The notes under the pieces were generated by a model. The model searched no databases, had not been told where the DNA came from, and worked only from the letters and a program-made list of their open reading frames with translations. The translations under genes and the position numbers were made by a program. From VBDM01 sp035499735 (GTDB taxonomy: Bacteria; Pseudomonadota; Gammaproteobacteria; Burkholderiales; SG8-39), in assembly GCA_035499735.1 (NCBI GenBank), contig DATJYC010000049.1, forward strand, positions 62,001 through 126,000: a stretch of 64,000 nt of DNA, given 5' to 3'. The number at the start of each line of letters is the position of its first letter. Within the stretch, counting starts at the first letter, position 1. This document shows positions 46,623 through 54,417 of this stretch, one piece after another.

Positions 46623-46700
46623 GCCTGGCGAAAGTTTCGAGTAAGCCCCGCGTAATCCTGCAGACAGGCCGGCGTAACGCCGACGACAGAAGGCGGTAAG
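46619..46700 (+). repeat. Eight five-base boxes in perfect 11-bp phase; candidate OmpR-family operator array
   Basis: Pentamers GTAAG, GAAAG, GTAAG, GTAAT, GACAG, GTAAC, GACAG, GTAAG start at 46619, 46630, 46641, 46652, 46663, 46674, 46685 and 46696, each followed by six non-conserved bases. The first G and the fourth A are invariant in all eight. On the other strand this reads CTTAC-N6-CTKWC, the geometry of OmpR/PhoB/PmrA direct-repeat boxes. The array ends 50 bases before the terC ATG; GTAAC at 46710 is out of phase. No -10/-35 pair is obvious. Confidence 0.7.
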
Positions 46701-46750
46701 TCTGCGCCGGTAACTTGATCGCTCCGACAACCTCAAAAACGGAGCAAGGG

Positions 46751-47473
46751 ATGCTGGCCTACCTCACCGACCCAGAGATGTGGACGGCGCTGGTCAAGAT
46801 CGCGATCATCAACGTCGTCCTGAGCGGCGACAACGCCGTCGTGATCGCGCTCGCCTGCCGCTCTCTCGACCCGAAGGACCAGAAAAAGGCCTTCATCATC
46901 GGCACGGCCGGCATCGTCATCCTGATGACGCTGCTGACCATATTCGCCGCAGCGCTGATGACGGTGCCCTATCTTCAGCTGATCGGAAGCATCCTGCTCC
47001 TGTGGATCGGAATCAAGCTGCTGCTTCCCGAGGAGGGCGACGAGGATCTCAAGGGCTCGAGCAATTTCTGGGAGGCGGTGAGGACCATCATCATCGCCGA
47101 CATCGTCATGAGCCTCGACAACGTGCTCGGAATGGCCGGCGCCGCCAAGGGCCATTACGGCATGCTGTTCCTCGGCCTGCTCATCACCATGCCGCTGATC
47201 CTGTTCGGCAGCGCGATGCTGATGAAGTTGATGGGGCGCTTCCCGGTGTTCGTCACCATCGGCGCGGCGCTGATCGGATACGTCGCCGGCGAAATGGTGA
47301 TCGGCGACCACGCGACGCACGGATACGTCGAGGCGCACCTCGCGTTCCTGGACAAGTACTTCGTCGCGGCGCTGGGGGGAGCGCTGATCGTGGTGGTCGC
47401 GGGCAGGGTGCTCGGCAAGCAGAAGCTTCTCGCCACGAACGGGGGCTCGAGCGCGCCCGCCAGGCAGTCCTGA
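46751..47473 (+). CDS. TerC-family integral membrane protein (YjbE-like)
   Basis: A 240-residue membrane protein with seven or so hydrophobic segments and the duplicated acidic TerC motifs VVLSGDNAVVIALA and IVMSLDNVLGMAGA, which hold the metal-site Asp residues. Family members export Mn2+ or affect metal loading of exported proteins. GGAG at 46741-46744 supports the ATG at 46751. The phased repeat array lies immediately upstream. I could not make a yybP-ykoY manganese aptamer from the leader. Confidence 0.92.
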   Translation: MLAYLTDPEMWTALVKIAIINVVLSGDNAVVIALACRSLDPKDQKKAFIIGTAGIVILMTLLTIFAAALMTVPYLQLIGSILLLWIGIKLLLPEEGDEDLKGSSNFWEAVRTIIIADIVMSLDNVLGMAGAAKGHYGMLFLGLLITMPLILFGSAMLMKLMGRFPVFVTIGAALIGYVAGEMVIGDHATHGYVEAHLAFLDKYFVAALGGALIVVVAGRVLGKQKLLATNGGSSAPARQS

Positions 47474-47494
47474 TCTGATCCCATTGGAGCAGCC

Positions 47495-47938
47495 ATGAAA
47501 CACATCCTCGTTCCGATAGGCACGTACGACGACCCCCGGTGGGCGGCCGAGCAGGCGATAACGCGCTACCGCAGGGATCCGGCGCACATTCACCTGCTCA
47601 ACGTGCAGCGTCCGCTTCCGCAGCACGTGTCGCGCTTCTTCGGCGGCGGGGACCTGCGCAACTTCCATCGCGACGAGGGCATGAAGGTGCTCGAGCCCGT
47701 GATCCGAATGCTCGACGAGGCCGGCGTGCCGCATCGCGACCACGTAAGGGTCGGCAATCCGGCCAAGACCATCGTGGAGTTCTCGGAACGCAACCAGTGC
47801 GCCGAGGTCGTGCTGCAGAATCAGTCGGACAGCCTGCTCGCGATCTTCGGCCTGGGCTCGATCGGCAGCCAGGTGCGCCACCTGATGGAGGCGAACGCCG
47901 CCGCGGCCCGCGCCTCGGAGGCATCCGGCACCACCTGA
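47495..47938 (+). CDS. Universal stress protein (UspA family)
   Basis: A 147-residue UspA-fold protein: N-terminal KHILVPIGTYDD, LLNVQRPLP and RVGNPAKTIVEFSERNQCAEVVLQN. The usual C-terminal ATP-binding GxxGxxxxGS(S/V) appears as GLGSIGSQVRHLM, so nucleotide binding is plausible. It is 21 bases after terC and probably in its operon. Confidence 0.9.
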   Translation: MKHILVPIGTYDDPRWAAEQAITRYRRDPAHIHLLNVQRPLPQHVSRFFGGGDLRNFHRDEGMKVLEPVIRMLDEAGVPHRDHVRVGNPAKTIVEFSERNQCAEVVLQNQSDSLLAIFGLGSIGSQVRHLMEANAAAARASEASGTT

Positions 47939-47992
47939 GCGCGGCCGCCCGCCCGGCCTGATACGCGCCCCGCCCGCAAGGGCAGGGTATCC

Positions 47993-49807
47993 TTGCGCCA
48001 GGAGGTCCCCCTGGCGCGGCAGATCGACAATCTTCCGGAACGTCCCGCCAACCGCGACGTCAGGCAGCTCGCGCGCGTGCTGCGCTTCGTGTGGCCGTAC
48101 CGCGCGCGCATGGCGGTCGCGGGCGTCGCGCTCGTCGTCGCCGCGGGGTGCGTCCTCGTTCTCGGCCAGGGGCTCAAGCGCGTCATCGACGCGGGCTTCT
48201 CGCACGCGGACGCGGCGTCGCTCGACACCGCGCTCTTCGCGCTGCTCGCGATCGTCTGCGTCCTGGCCGCGGCTACGTACACGCGCTTCTACTCGGTGTC
48301 CTGGATCGGCGAGCGCGTATCGGCCGACATACGGCGCGCGGTGTTCTCGCACCTGCTCGAGCAGTCGCCCGGGTTCTTCGAGACCATGCGCACCGGCGAG
48401 GTCATCTCGCGCCTCACCAGCGACACGGCGCTGCTCGAGCTGGTGATCGGGTCGTCGTTCTCGTTCGCGCTGAGGAACGCGCTCATCATGCTCGGCGCGC
48501 TGGTGATGCTCGTGATCACCAGCCCCAAGCTCACCGCGCTCGTGGTGCTCGGCGTCCCGCTGGTGATCGCGCCGATCCTGCTCTTCGGCCGGCGCGTGCG
48601 CAGGCTCTCGCGCGCGAGCCAGGACCGCATCGCCGACGTGAGCACGCACATCGACGAGTCGCTGCACGAGATCCGCACGGTGCAGTCCTACGGGCACGAG
48701 GAGCGCGACCGCGAGCAGTTCGGCGCGCAGGTCGAAGCCGCCTTCGCGACGGCGACGCGGCGCATCGGCCAGCGCGCCCTGCTCATCGCGCTGGTGATGC
48801 TGCTCGCCTTCGGGGCGGTGGGCGTGATCCTGTGGATCGGCGGGCACGACGTGCTCGCCGGGCGCATCTCGGCGGGCGAGCTCTCGGCCTTCGTGTTCTA
48901 CGCGGTGCTGGTCGCGGGCGCGGTCGGCGCGGTCTCGGAGATGATCGGCGACCTGCAGCGCGCCGCGGGCGCGACCGAGCGGCTGATGGAGCTGCTCGCC
49001 TCCGAGCCCTCGATCCGCGCGCCGTCGAGCCCTCGCGCTTTGCCGGAGCCGCCGCGCGGCGAGCTGCGCTTCGATCGCGTCACGTTCCGCTACCCCTCGC
49101 GGCCGGACTCGGCCGCGCTCTCGGACTTCTCGCTGTCGGTGTCGCGCGGCGAGAAGGTCGCCCTGGTCGGGCCTTCGGGCGCCGGCAAGTCGACCGTATT
49201 CCAGCTGCTGCTGCGCTACTACGACCCGACCTCCGGCGGCATCACGCTCGACGGCGTGGAGCTCGCGGGCGCCGACCCGCGCGCCGTGCGCTCGCGCATC
49301 GCGCTCGTCCCGCAGGAGCCGGTGATCTTCGCGGCGAGCGTCGCGGAGAACGTGCGCTACGGCAGGCCGCAGGCGAGCGACGCCGAGGTGGCGGCCGCGT
49401 GCGAGGCGGCGTACGCCACTGAATTCATCGAGCGGCTCCCGGAGGGCATGAACTCCTATCTAGGGGAGCGCGGGGTGCGGCTCTCGGGCGGCCAGCGCCA
49501 GCGCCTGTCGATCGCCCGCGCGCTTCTCGCCGACCGCGCGGTGCTGCTACTCGACGAGGCGACGAGCTCGCTCGACGCGGAGAGCGAGAGCACCGTGCAG
49601 CGGGCGCTCGAGCACCTGATGCGGGGGCGCACGACGCTCATCGTCGCGCACCGGCTCGCGACGGTGAAGAACGCCGACCGCATCGTGGTCATGGACCAGG
49701 GGCGCGTGATCGCCGTGGGGTCGCACGCGGAGCTCGTGCGCGAACAGGGGCTGTACGCGCGGCTCGCTTCGCTTCAGTTCCTCGGCGATCTCTCGACGGT
49801 GCCGTGA
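47993..49807 (+). CDS. ABC exporter, fused membrane and ATPase domains (MsbA/ABCB-like)
   Basis: A roughly 600-residue half transporter: six-helix membrane domain (about residues 30-325) with the coupling-region ETMRTGEVISRLTSDT, then an ATPase domain with Walker A GPSGAGKST, Q-loop VPQEPVIF, signature LSGGQRQRLSIARALL, Walker B AVLLLDEATSSLD and H-loop IVAHRLATV. It should act as a homodimer exporting a lipid, peptide or drug. The frame opens at TTG 47993, but AGGAGG at 48000-48005 sits five bases before an in-frame CTG (48011), which may be the true start. It overlaps the next gene (GTGA). Confidence 0.9.
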   Translation: MRQEVPLARQIDNLPERPANRDVRQLARVLRFVWPYRARMAVAGVALVVAAGCVLVLGQGLKRVIDAGFSHADAASLDTALFALLAIVCVLAAATYTRFYSVSWIGERVSADIRRAVFSHLLEQSPGFFETMRTGEVISRLTSDTALLELVIGSSFSFALRNALIMLGALVMLVITSPKLTALVVLGVPLVIAPILLFGRRVRRLSRASQDRIADVSTHIDESLHEIRTVQSYGHEERDREQFGAQVEAAFATATRRIGQRALLIALVMLLAFGAVGVILWIGGHDVLAGRISAGELSAFVFYAVLVAGAVGAVSEMIGDLQRAAGATERLMELLASEPSIRAPSSPRALPEPPRGELRFDRVTFRYPSRPDSAALSDFSLSVSRGEKVALVGPSGAGKSTVFQLLLRYYDPTSGGITLDGVELAGADPRAVRSRIALVPQEPVIFAASVAENVRYGRPQASDAEVAAACEAAYATEFIERLPEGMNSYLGERGVRLSGGQRQRLSIARALLADRAVLLLDEATSSLDAESESTVQRALEHLMRGRTTLIVAHRLATVKNADRIVVMDQGRVIAVGSHAELVREQGLYARLASLQFLGDLSTVP

Positions 49808-51288
49808 GGATCCTGCTCGCCCTGTGCCTGGCGGCGGCGCTTCCCGCGCACGCCGACTCGCTGCGCATCGGCTCCAAGCGCTTCACCGAGTCCTACGTCC
49901 TCGGCGAGGTCCTCAGGCAGAGGGCCGATGGAAAGGCCGCGGTCGAGTACCGCCCGGGGATGGGCAACACCGGGATCCTCTACGCCGCGCTCGTTTCCGG
50001 ATCGATCGACCTCTACCCGGAGTACACCGGGACCATAGCGCGCGAGATCCTGAAGGTCGAGGGCAACCCGAGCCTGGAGGACATGAACCGCGCGCTCGAG
50101 TCGCAGGGCCTCGCAGTCGGTGTCAGGCTCGGCTTCAGCGACAGCTACGCGCTCGCCATGCGCGAGGACCGCGCGGCGGCGCTCGGCATCCGCTCGCTCT
50201 CGGATCTCGCGCGCCACCCGGGGCTGAAGCTCGGCCTGTCGCAGGAATTCATCGGCCGCGCCGACGGCTGGCCGGGGCTGAAAGCGGCGTACAAGCTTCC
50301 CTACGGCACGCCCTCGGGCCTCGACCACGGCCTCGCCTACGAGGCGATCGCCGGCGGCCGGATCGACGTGATGGACATCTACACGACCGACGCCAAGATC
50401 GAGCGCTACGCCTTGCGCGTGCTCGAGGACGATCGCGGCTTCTTTCCGCGCTACGACGCGGTGCTGTTCTACCGGCCCGACGTGCCCGGGCGCTTCCCCG
50501 GCGCCTGGCGCGCGCTGCAGTCCCTCGAGGGACGGATCGACGAGCGGACGATGATCCGCATGAACGCCGCCGCCGAGCTCGAGGGGAAGAGCTTCGCGCA
50601 GGCCGCCGCCTTGCTGGTCGGTGGTGCGCAAGGAGAGGCAAGTGCGAAGCGGAGTTTCCTCGACGCGCTCTTCGGTCCCGATTTCTGGCGGCTCACCGGC
50701 GAGCACCTGCTGCTCGTGTTCGCGTCGCTCGCGGTGAGCATCGTGGTCGGACTTCCGCTCGGCGTGCTCGCGGCGAAGGTGCCGAGGACGGGAGCGATCA
50801 TCTTCGCGATCGTCGGCGCCGTGCAGACGATCCCCTCGCTCGCGCTGCTCGCCTTCCTGATTGCGATCGTGGGAACGATCGGCGTGCTGCCGGCGCTGAT
50901 CGCGCTCTTTCTCTACGCGCTGCTGCCGATCGTGCGCAATACGTGCACCGGGCTCGTTGGAATACCGCGCGGGATGCGACAAGCGGCCATGGCGCTTGGC
51001 CTCTCCACCCGCGACCGGATGCTGCTGATCGAAATGCCGCTCGCGCTGCCGTCCATCCTCGCCGGCATCAATACCTCGGCCGTCATCAACGTCGGCACCG
51101 CGACCATCGCCGCGTTCATTGGCGCGGGCGGCTACGGCGAGCGCATCGCCTCGGGCCTGGCGCTCAACGACAACACGACCCTGCTCGGCGGCGCGATACC
51201 TGCTGCGGCGCTCGCCCTCATCGTCCAAGGCGCGTTCCTGCTCTTCGAGCGGCGGGTCGACTGGATCGCGCCGGGCCGTACCCCGTAG
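49804..51288 (+). CDS. Osmoprotectant ABC transporter, fused substrate-binding and permease protein
   Basis: A 494-residue fusion. Residues 1-18 are a signal peptide; 19-about 275 form an OpuAC-type binding domain (IGSKRFTESYVLGEVL, YRPGMGNTGILYAAL, YPEYTGTIAREIL); about 295-490 are a MetI-like permease with the ABC-contact EAA-type segment (MRQAAMALGLSTRDRMLLIEMPLALPS). In known OpuC/YehYZ systems an ATPase gene is adjacent; none lies in this window. It overlaps the ABC exporter gene by four bases. Ligand is probably a quaternary amine such as glycine betaine or choline, by family. Confidence 0.9.
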   Translation: MRILLALCLAAALPAHADSLRIGSKRFTESYVLGEVLRQRADGKAAVEYRPGMGNTGILYAALVSGSIDLYPEYTGTIAREILKVEGNPSLEDMNRALESQGLAVGVRLGFSDSYALAMREDRAAALGIRSLSDLARHPGLKLGLSQEFIGRADGWPGLKAAYKLPYGTPSGLDHGLAYEAIAGGRIDVMDIYTTDAKIERYALRVLEDDRGFFPRYDAVLFYRPDVPGRFPGAWRALQSLEGRIDERTMIRMNAAAELEGKSFAQAAALLVGGAQGEASAKRSFLDALFGPDFWRLTGEHLLLVFASLAVSIVVGLPLGVLAAKVPRTGAIIFAIVGAVQTIPSLALLAFLIAIVGTIGVLPALIALFLYALLPIVRNTCTGLVGIPRGMRQAAMALGLSTRDRMLLIEMPLALPSILAGINTSAVINVGTATIAAFIGAGGYGERIASGLALNDNTTLLGGAIPAAALALIVQGAFLLFERRVDWIAPGRTP

Positions 51289-51383
51289 CGATCCGCCCGC
51301 GCGCGCGCCTCCGGGGCGCTTCCGCACCGTGGTGTGAAGCATCGGCGCGAGCGCTAGAATCCCGAGCATGCGAGAGGAGAAGC

Positions 51384-52022
51384 ATGAGCAAGGTATTCGT
51401 CAACATTGGACTTAGCCTCGATGGCTACATGGCGCCGGAAGGAATGACCATGGAGAATTGGGACAAGCCTGGGTACAAGAGCTGGGGCGCTAAGTGGGGT
51501 GCGCTGATGGCCTGGATCCTCAATCAACAGTACTTCCGCGAGAACCTCAAGCTCGGACCAGGGGGAGAGACCGGCCCGGTCAATGAGCTGCTTCGCAGCA
51601 CCACGGAGCGTATCGGTGCCAACATCATGGGCAAGCGAATGTTCGACCAAGGCGAGCGCGCCTGGCCAGAGGAGGCTCCGTTTCACACGCCGGTATACGT
51701 TCTTACCCATGAGAAGCGCGAACCCTGGGCGCGGCCCGGTGGGACGACCTTTTACTTCATCAATGACGGGCCCGAGCGTGCCCTAGAGCTGGCTCGGGAA
51801 TCCGCGGGCAGCCACGATATTCGCATCGCGGGTGGAGCGGATGTGATCCAGCAGTACCTGAACATGGGTGTCGTGAACGAGCTTGAGATCGCCCTGGCGC
51901 CCGTGCTGTTCGGCGGCGGGCGGCGTCTCTTCGAGAACCTGCGCGAGCCCGGGCCGCAGTTTCGCATTGACAAGGTTCTCGATAGTGCAGCTGCCACACA
52001 CTTGCGCTATGTGCGTCAGTGA
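51384..52022 (+). CDS. Dihydrofolate reductase-family protein (RibD C-terminal domain), putative integron cassette cargo
   Basis: A 212-residue protein of the DHFR-like RibD_C group: VFVNIGLSLDGYMAPEG at the start, IGANIMGKRMFD in the middle, PVYVLTHEKREPW, IRIAGGADVIQQYLNMGVVNELEIALAPVLFGGGRRLFE at the end. It probably binds NADPH; it is not the trimethoprim-target type. AGAGGAGA precedes the ATG. Base composition is visibly less GC-rich than flanking genes. The stop is five bases ahead of an attC-like site, as in gene cassettes. No core site (GTTRRRY) is present between 51289 and its start, so its left cassette boundary is missing. Confidence 0.85.
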   Translation: MSKVFVNIGLSLDGYMAPEGMTMENWDKPGYKSWGAKWGALMAWILNQQYFRENLKLGPGGETGPVNELLRSTTERIGANIMGKRMFDQGERAWPEEAPFHTPVYVLTHEKREPWARPGGTTFYFINDGPERALELARESAGSHDIRIAGGADVIQQYLNMGVVNELEIALAPVLFGGGRRLFENLREPGPQFRIDKVLDSAAATHLRYVRQ

Positions 52023-52027
52023 GAGCG

Positions 52028-52091
52028 GCCTAGCAACCGGTTGCAGCGGACAGTCCGCCGCGCGGCCCGCCGCTGAACCGGAGCGTTAGGC
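52028..52091 (+). repeat. attC-like integron recombination site 1
   Basis: R'' GCCTAGC (52028-52034) pairs with R' GTTAGGC (52085-52091), six Watson-Crick pairs and one G-T. Inside, CCGGTT (52037-52042) pairs with AACCGG (52076-52081) and CAGCGG (52044-52049) with CCGCTG (52070-52075), leaving G52043 unpaired, like an attC extrahelical base. A CCGC/GCGG hairpin (52055-52065) closes the tip. Length 64 bases is within the known range. Confidence 0.8.
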
Positions 52092-52099
52092 ATCACCAG

Positions 52100-52507
52100 A
52101 TGACAGACGCACACGCGACATTTGCCGAGTTGCGATCCTTGGTGTCTCGGCTGCCGGGCGTATCCGTCGCTGCAACGGATATGTCACCGGGTAGTTTCTC
52201 GATAACGCTGTCTATCGTAGAACTCAAGTCCATGGGCCCAGTGGCGTACTGCGCGGCGGGTGCAAGCATTCCAGTTGAAGTGTGGAGCGGTGCGCCGCAA
52301 GGAAGGGTCGAAGAGCGCTCCAATCCGAAGCACCTTCGTTTTTTCCTACGCTCCTTAGTCGCTCATGGCGGGCGTGAAGAAGCACTCGCTCGCTTTGCGA
52401 CGTTTGGTAACTTCCTCGTATGGCATCTTCATGCGGTCGGATCAATTCCAACCGCAGAAGCAAATCGACTTTTAACACTATGGAACGGCAGACATGTGGC
52501 CGCCTGA
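52100..52507 (+). CDS. Hypothetical protein, 135 residues, putative cassette cargo
   Basis: I do not recognise this family. The protein is soluble, with no signal peptide or membrane helix: a mixed beta N-terminal half (SFSITLSIVELKSMGPVAYCAAG) and a helical C-terminal half (HLRFFLRSLVAHGGREEALARFATFG). It starts eight bases after the R' core of attC-like site 1 and its stop lies inside the start of site 2, exactly how cassette genes are framed. In 52381-52500, 60 of 120 bases are G or C, against 39 of 60 in 53041-53100. This supports foreign origin. Confidence 0.65.
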   Translation: MTDAHATFAELRSLVSRLPGVSVAATDMSPGSFSITLSIVELKSMGPVAYCAAGASIPVEVWSGAPQGRVEERSNPKHLRFFLRSLVAHGGREEALARFATFGNFLVWHLHAVGSIPTAEANRLLTLWNGRHVAA

Positions 52508-52588
52508 CAGCGCGGTCGACTCGGAGCCTCTGAAGCAACGCTCCTTGTGGCGTGCTTCATCTGGTCGGCCCGCTGGCCAACGTTGGAT
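52502..52588 (+). repeat. attC-like integron recombination site 2
   Basis: Right core GTTGGAT (52582-52588) fits GTTRRRY; left GCCTGAC (52502-52508) pairs with it imperfectly (one mismatch, several wobbles). The stem AGCG-c-GGTCGAC (52509-52520) pairs with GTCGGCCCGCT (52564-52574) with C52513 bulged. A second hairpin, GAAGCA (52532-52537) with TGCTTC (52553-52558) plus CGC/GCG, forms the terminal structure. Weaker than site 1 but the same architecture. Confidence 0.65.
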
Positions 52589-52605
52589 TGCGCCATAGAA
52601 TCAAG

Positions 52606-53214
52606 ATGAAGCTCTACATCACGCCCGGCTCTCCCTACGCGCGCATGGCGAGGATCGTGGTCCTGGAGAAGGGCCTGGAGGGACAGGTCGAGATGATCCG
52701 CGCCAAAACACGCGTTGCGGACAGCCCTTACTACGGCGTCAATCCGTCGGGCCGCGTCCCGTATCTGGTGCGCGAAGACGGCGTCGGAATGGAGGAGTCC
52801 GCTCTCATATGCGCATACCTCGATCATTTCGACGGCAGGCCGGCATTCCAGTTGCCCGCCGACGCCCAGTCGTGGGAAGGGCGTCGCCTGGAGGCTTTGG
52901 CGAGAAGCCTGTTGGACGGTCTCTCGGTCTGGGGTCGCGAGATTCTGCGGCCGGAAGACGAGCGCTCACCCACCGTGATTCGGCACGAAAAAGACCGCGC
53001 GCGACGGATGGCCGACGTGTGGGAAGCGGAAATCGGCCATCCGTTGATGCAGGGCGCGCTCAACATGATCCAGATCACCCTCGGATGCGCGCTCGGCCTC
53101 GAAGCGCGCAACCCGGATTTTCAATGGCGTCCCGGACGCTCGAAGCTGTCCGGCTGGTTCGACCGGGTCGCCGCGAGGCCGTCGTTCGCGGCGACCGCGC
53201 CGCCGGGCGGATAG
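52606..53214 (+). CDS. Glutathione S-transferase family protein
   Basis: A 202-residue protein with an N-terminal thioredoxin-like domain (KLYITPGSPYARMARIVVLEKGLEG, NPSGRVPYLV, MEESALICAYLD, which is the usual glutathione-binding E-S pair) and an all-helical C-terminal domain (about 85-200). The catalytic region has Ser in SPYARM, typical of bacterial GSTs. It starts 17 bases after the core of attC-like site 2, but no attC follows it and its composition is closer to the chromosome, so it is probably not cassette-borne. Confidence 0.88.
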   Translation: MKLYITPGSPYARMARIVVLEKGLEGQVEMIRAKTRVADSPYYGVNPSGRVPYLVREDGVGMEESALICAYLDHFDGRPAFQLPADAQSWEGRRLEALARSLLDGLSVWGREILRPEDERSPTVIRHEKDRARRMADVWEAEIGHPLMQGALNMIQITLGCALGLEARNPDFQWRPGRSKLSGWFDRVAARPSFAATAPPGG

Positions 53215-53232
53215 CACGGTCGGCCGCTGCTG

Positions 53233-54336
53233 CTACGGAGCCGGGACCGCGACACGGTTCGCAGGGACGACCTGCGGCTGGTAGCTGAAGACTTCCCGGC
53301 TGCGGGAATCCACGACCACCTTGAGCCAGTTCACGTCGTTGGTGCCGTTGCCCTGGTTGTCGCCGTAGGTCTCGACGCGGGTGAAGTTCTCCAGGCGCCG
53401 GCCGGCGGAATCCTGGAAAGGCTTGTCGACCCGGAAGTAGTGCGAGTCGCCGTGCACGTAGGCGACCGGCTTCCTGAACGCGATCACCTCGGTGCGCAGG
53501 GCGAGCAGGAATTCCTGGAAGCCGTCGGGCAGTCCGTCGGTCTCGGCAAGCGTCTTCGGGTCGCGCAGCGGCGCCCGCGTGCCGTCGGACAGGTCCCAGC
53601 CCGGATCGGCCTGCGAGACGAGCATGACCGCCGCCGAGCCGCGCGCGGTCGCCTCCTGGAACGTTTCCCTCATCCACGCGATGACCGCCTGGTTGCGCGC
53701 GACATACTCGGCCGGATCGGGCGCGGTGTCGCACAGGTTGTTGCACGAGCCCTGGATGTTGAGCGTGGCGTAGGTCACCCCGCCGCGGTGCCAGCGCCGG
53801 TTCTCGAGGCAGGGCGTCGGGCCGTTCACGCCCAGGCACAGCGGCGCCGTCTGCACCTCGAGGCGCATCTTCTTCTTCCCGAGCGAGAAAGGCGTGGAGA
53901 AGAACAGCGCTCGCTCGTGGTCGAGGCGCTCGCGCGACGAGAACCCGCCGTTGGCGGGCCGGTCGCAGTCGGTCCAGTCGTTGTCGCCGGGGGTCAAGAT
54001 GGCCGGGGCGTGGATGGAATTGAAGAAGCCGAGCGCCTGGACGTAGAGCGCGTCGCTGCAAATGGTCGGAGTGACCGATCCCGGTGTGCCGTTGCCGGCC
54101 TTGAGGTCTCCGTCGTGAACGGTGAACGCGAGCGCGTGGCGGTTCATGTCGGCGATCAGGTTGGGCACGCCCACCTGGGCCTGCAGGTCCGAGTACGGCA
54201 GATCCCCCCACAAGCCGATGGCGTAGCTGCCGCCGTCGTCGCGATCGCGGTCGTCGTCGCGCTCCGCCCACGCGTTGGCGGCGATGACGCCGGCGATGAC
54301 GAGGCCGGCGGTCGACAAAAGCGTGCTCTTCTTCAT
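53233..54336 (-). CDS. Exported metallophosphoesterase-like protein
   Basis: A 367-residue protein with a signal peptide (cleavage after AWA, residue 24), an Asp-rich stretch (ERDDDRDRDDGG), then calcineurin-like phosphoesterase elements in order: GLWGDLPYSD, VHDGDLKAG, LTPGDNDWTDC and a late YVHGDSHYF. These supply Asp, Asn and His metal ligands, although spacing is looser than in classical members. Probably periplasmic. It is 18 bases from the converging GST gene and 81 bases downstream of the cupin gene on the same strand. Confidence 0.78.
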   Translation of the reverse strand: MKKSTLLSTAGLVIAGVIAANAWAERDDDRDRDDGGSYAIGLWGDLPYSDLQAQVGVPNLIADMNRHALAFTVHDGDLKAGNGTPGSVTPTICSDALYVQALGFFNSIHAPAILTPGDNDWTDCDRPANGGFSSRERLDHERALFFSTPFSLGKKKMRLEVQTAPLCLGVNGPTPCLENRRWHRGGVTYATLNIQGSCNNLCDTAPDPAEYVARNQAVIAWMRETFQEATARGSAAVMLVSQADPGWDLSDGTRAPLRDPKTLAETDGLPDGFQEFLLALRTEVIAFRKPVAYVHGDSHYFRVDKPFQDSAGRRLENFTRVETYGDNQGNGTNDVNWLKVVVDSRSREVFSYQPQVVPANRVAVPAP

Positions 54337-54417
54337 TGCGTGTCTCCTTGGCAGGTTGGAAATCGCGGGCGAGCGCCCGCCTGCGGGAGGCTACGCAGAG
54401 CCGATTGCGGGAATATG

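Noticed and set aside
46623..46750. yybP-ykoY manganese riboswitch before terC
   Set aside because: The leader does not show the conserved aptamer loops I would expect; the sequence is better described by the 11-bp repeat array.
51289..51383. A left boundary (attI or attC) for the DHFR-family cassette
   Set aside because: No GTT occurs in this stretch, so no recombination core can be placed.
52606..53214. GST-like gene as a third integron cassette
   Set aside because: No attC-like structure or GTTRRRY core follows it before the converging gene, and its GC content resembles the chromosome.
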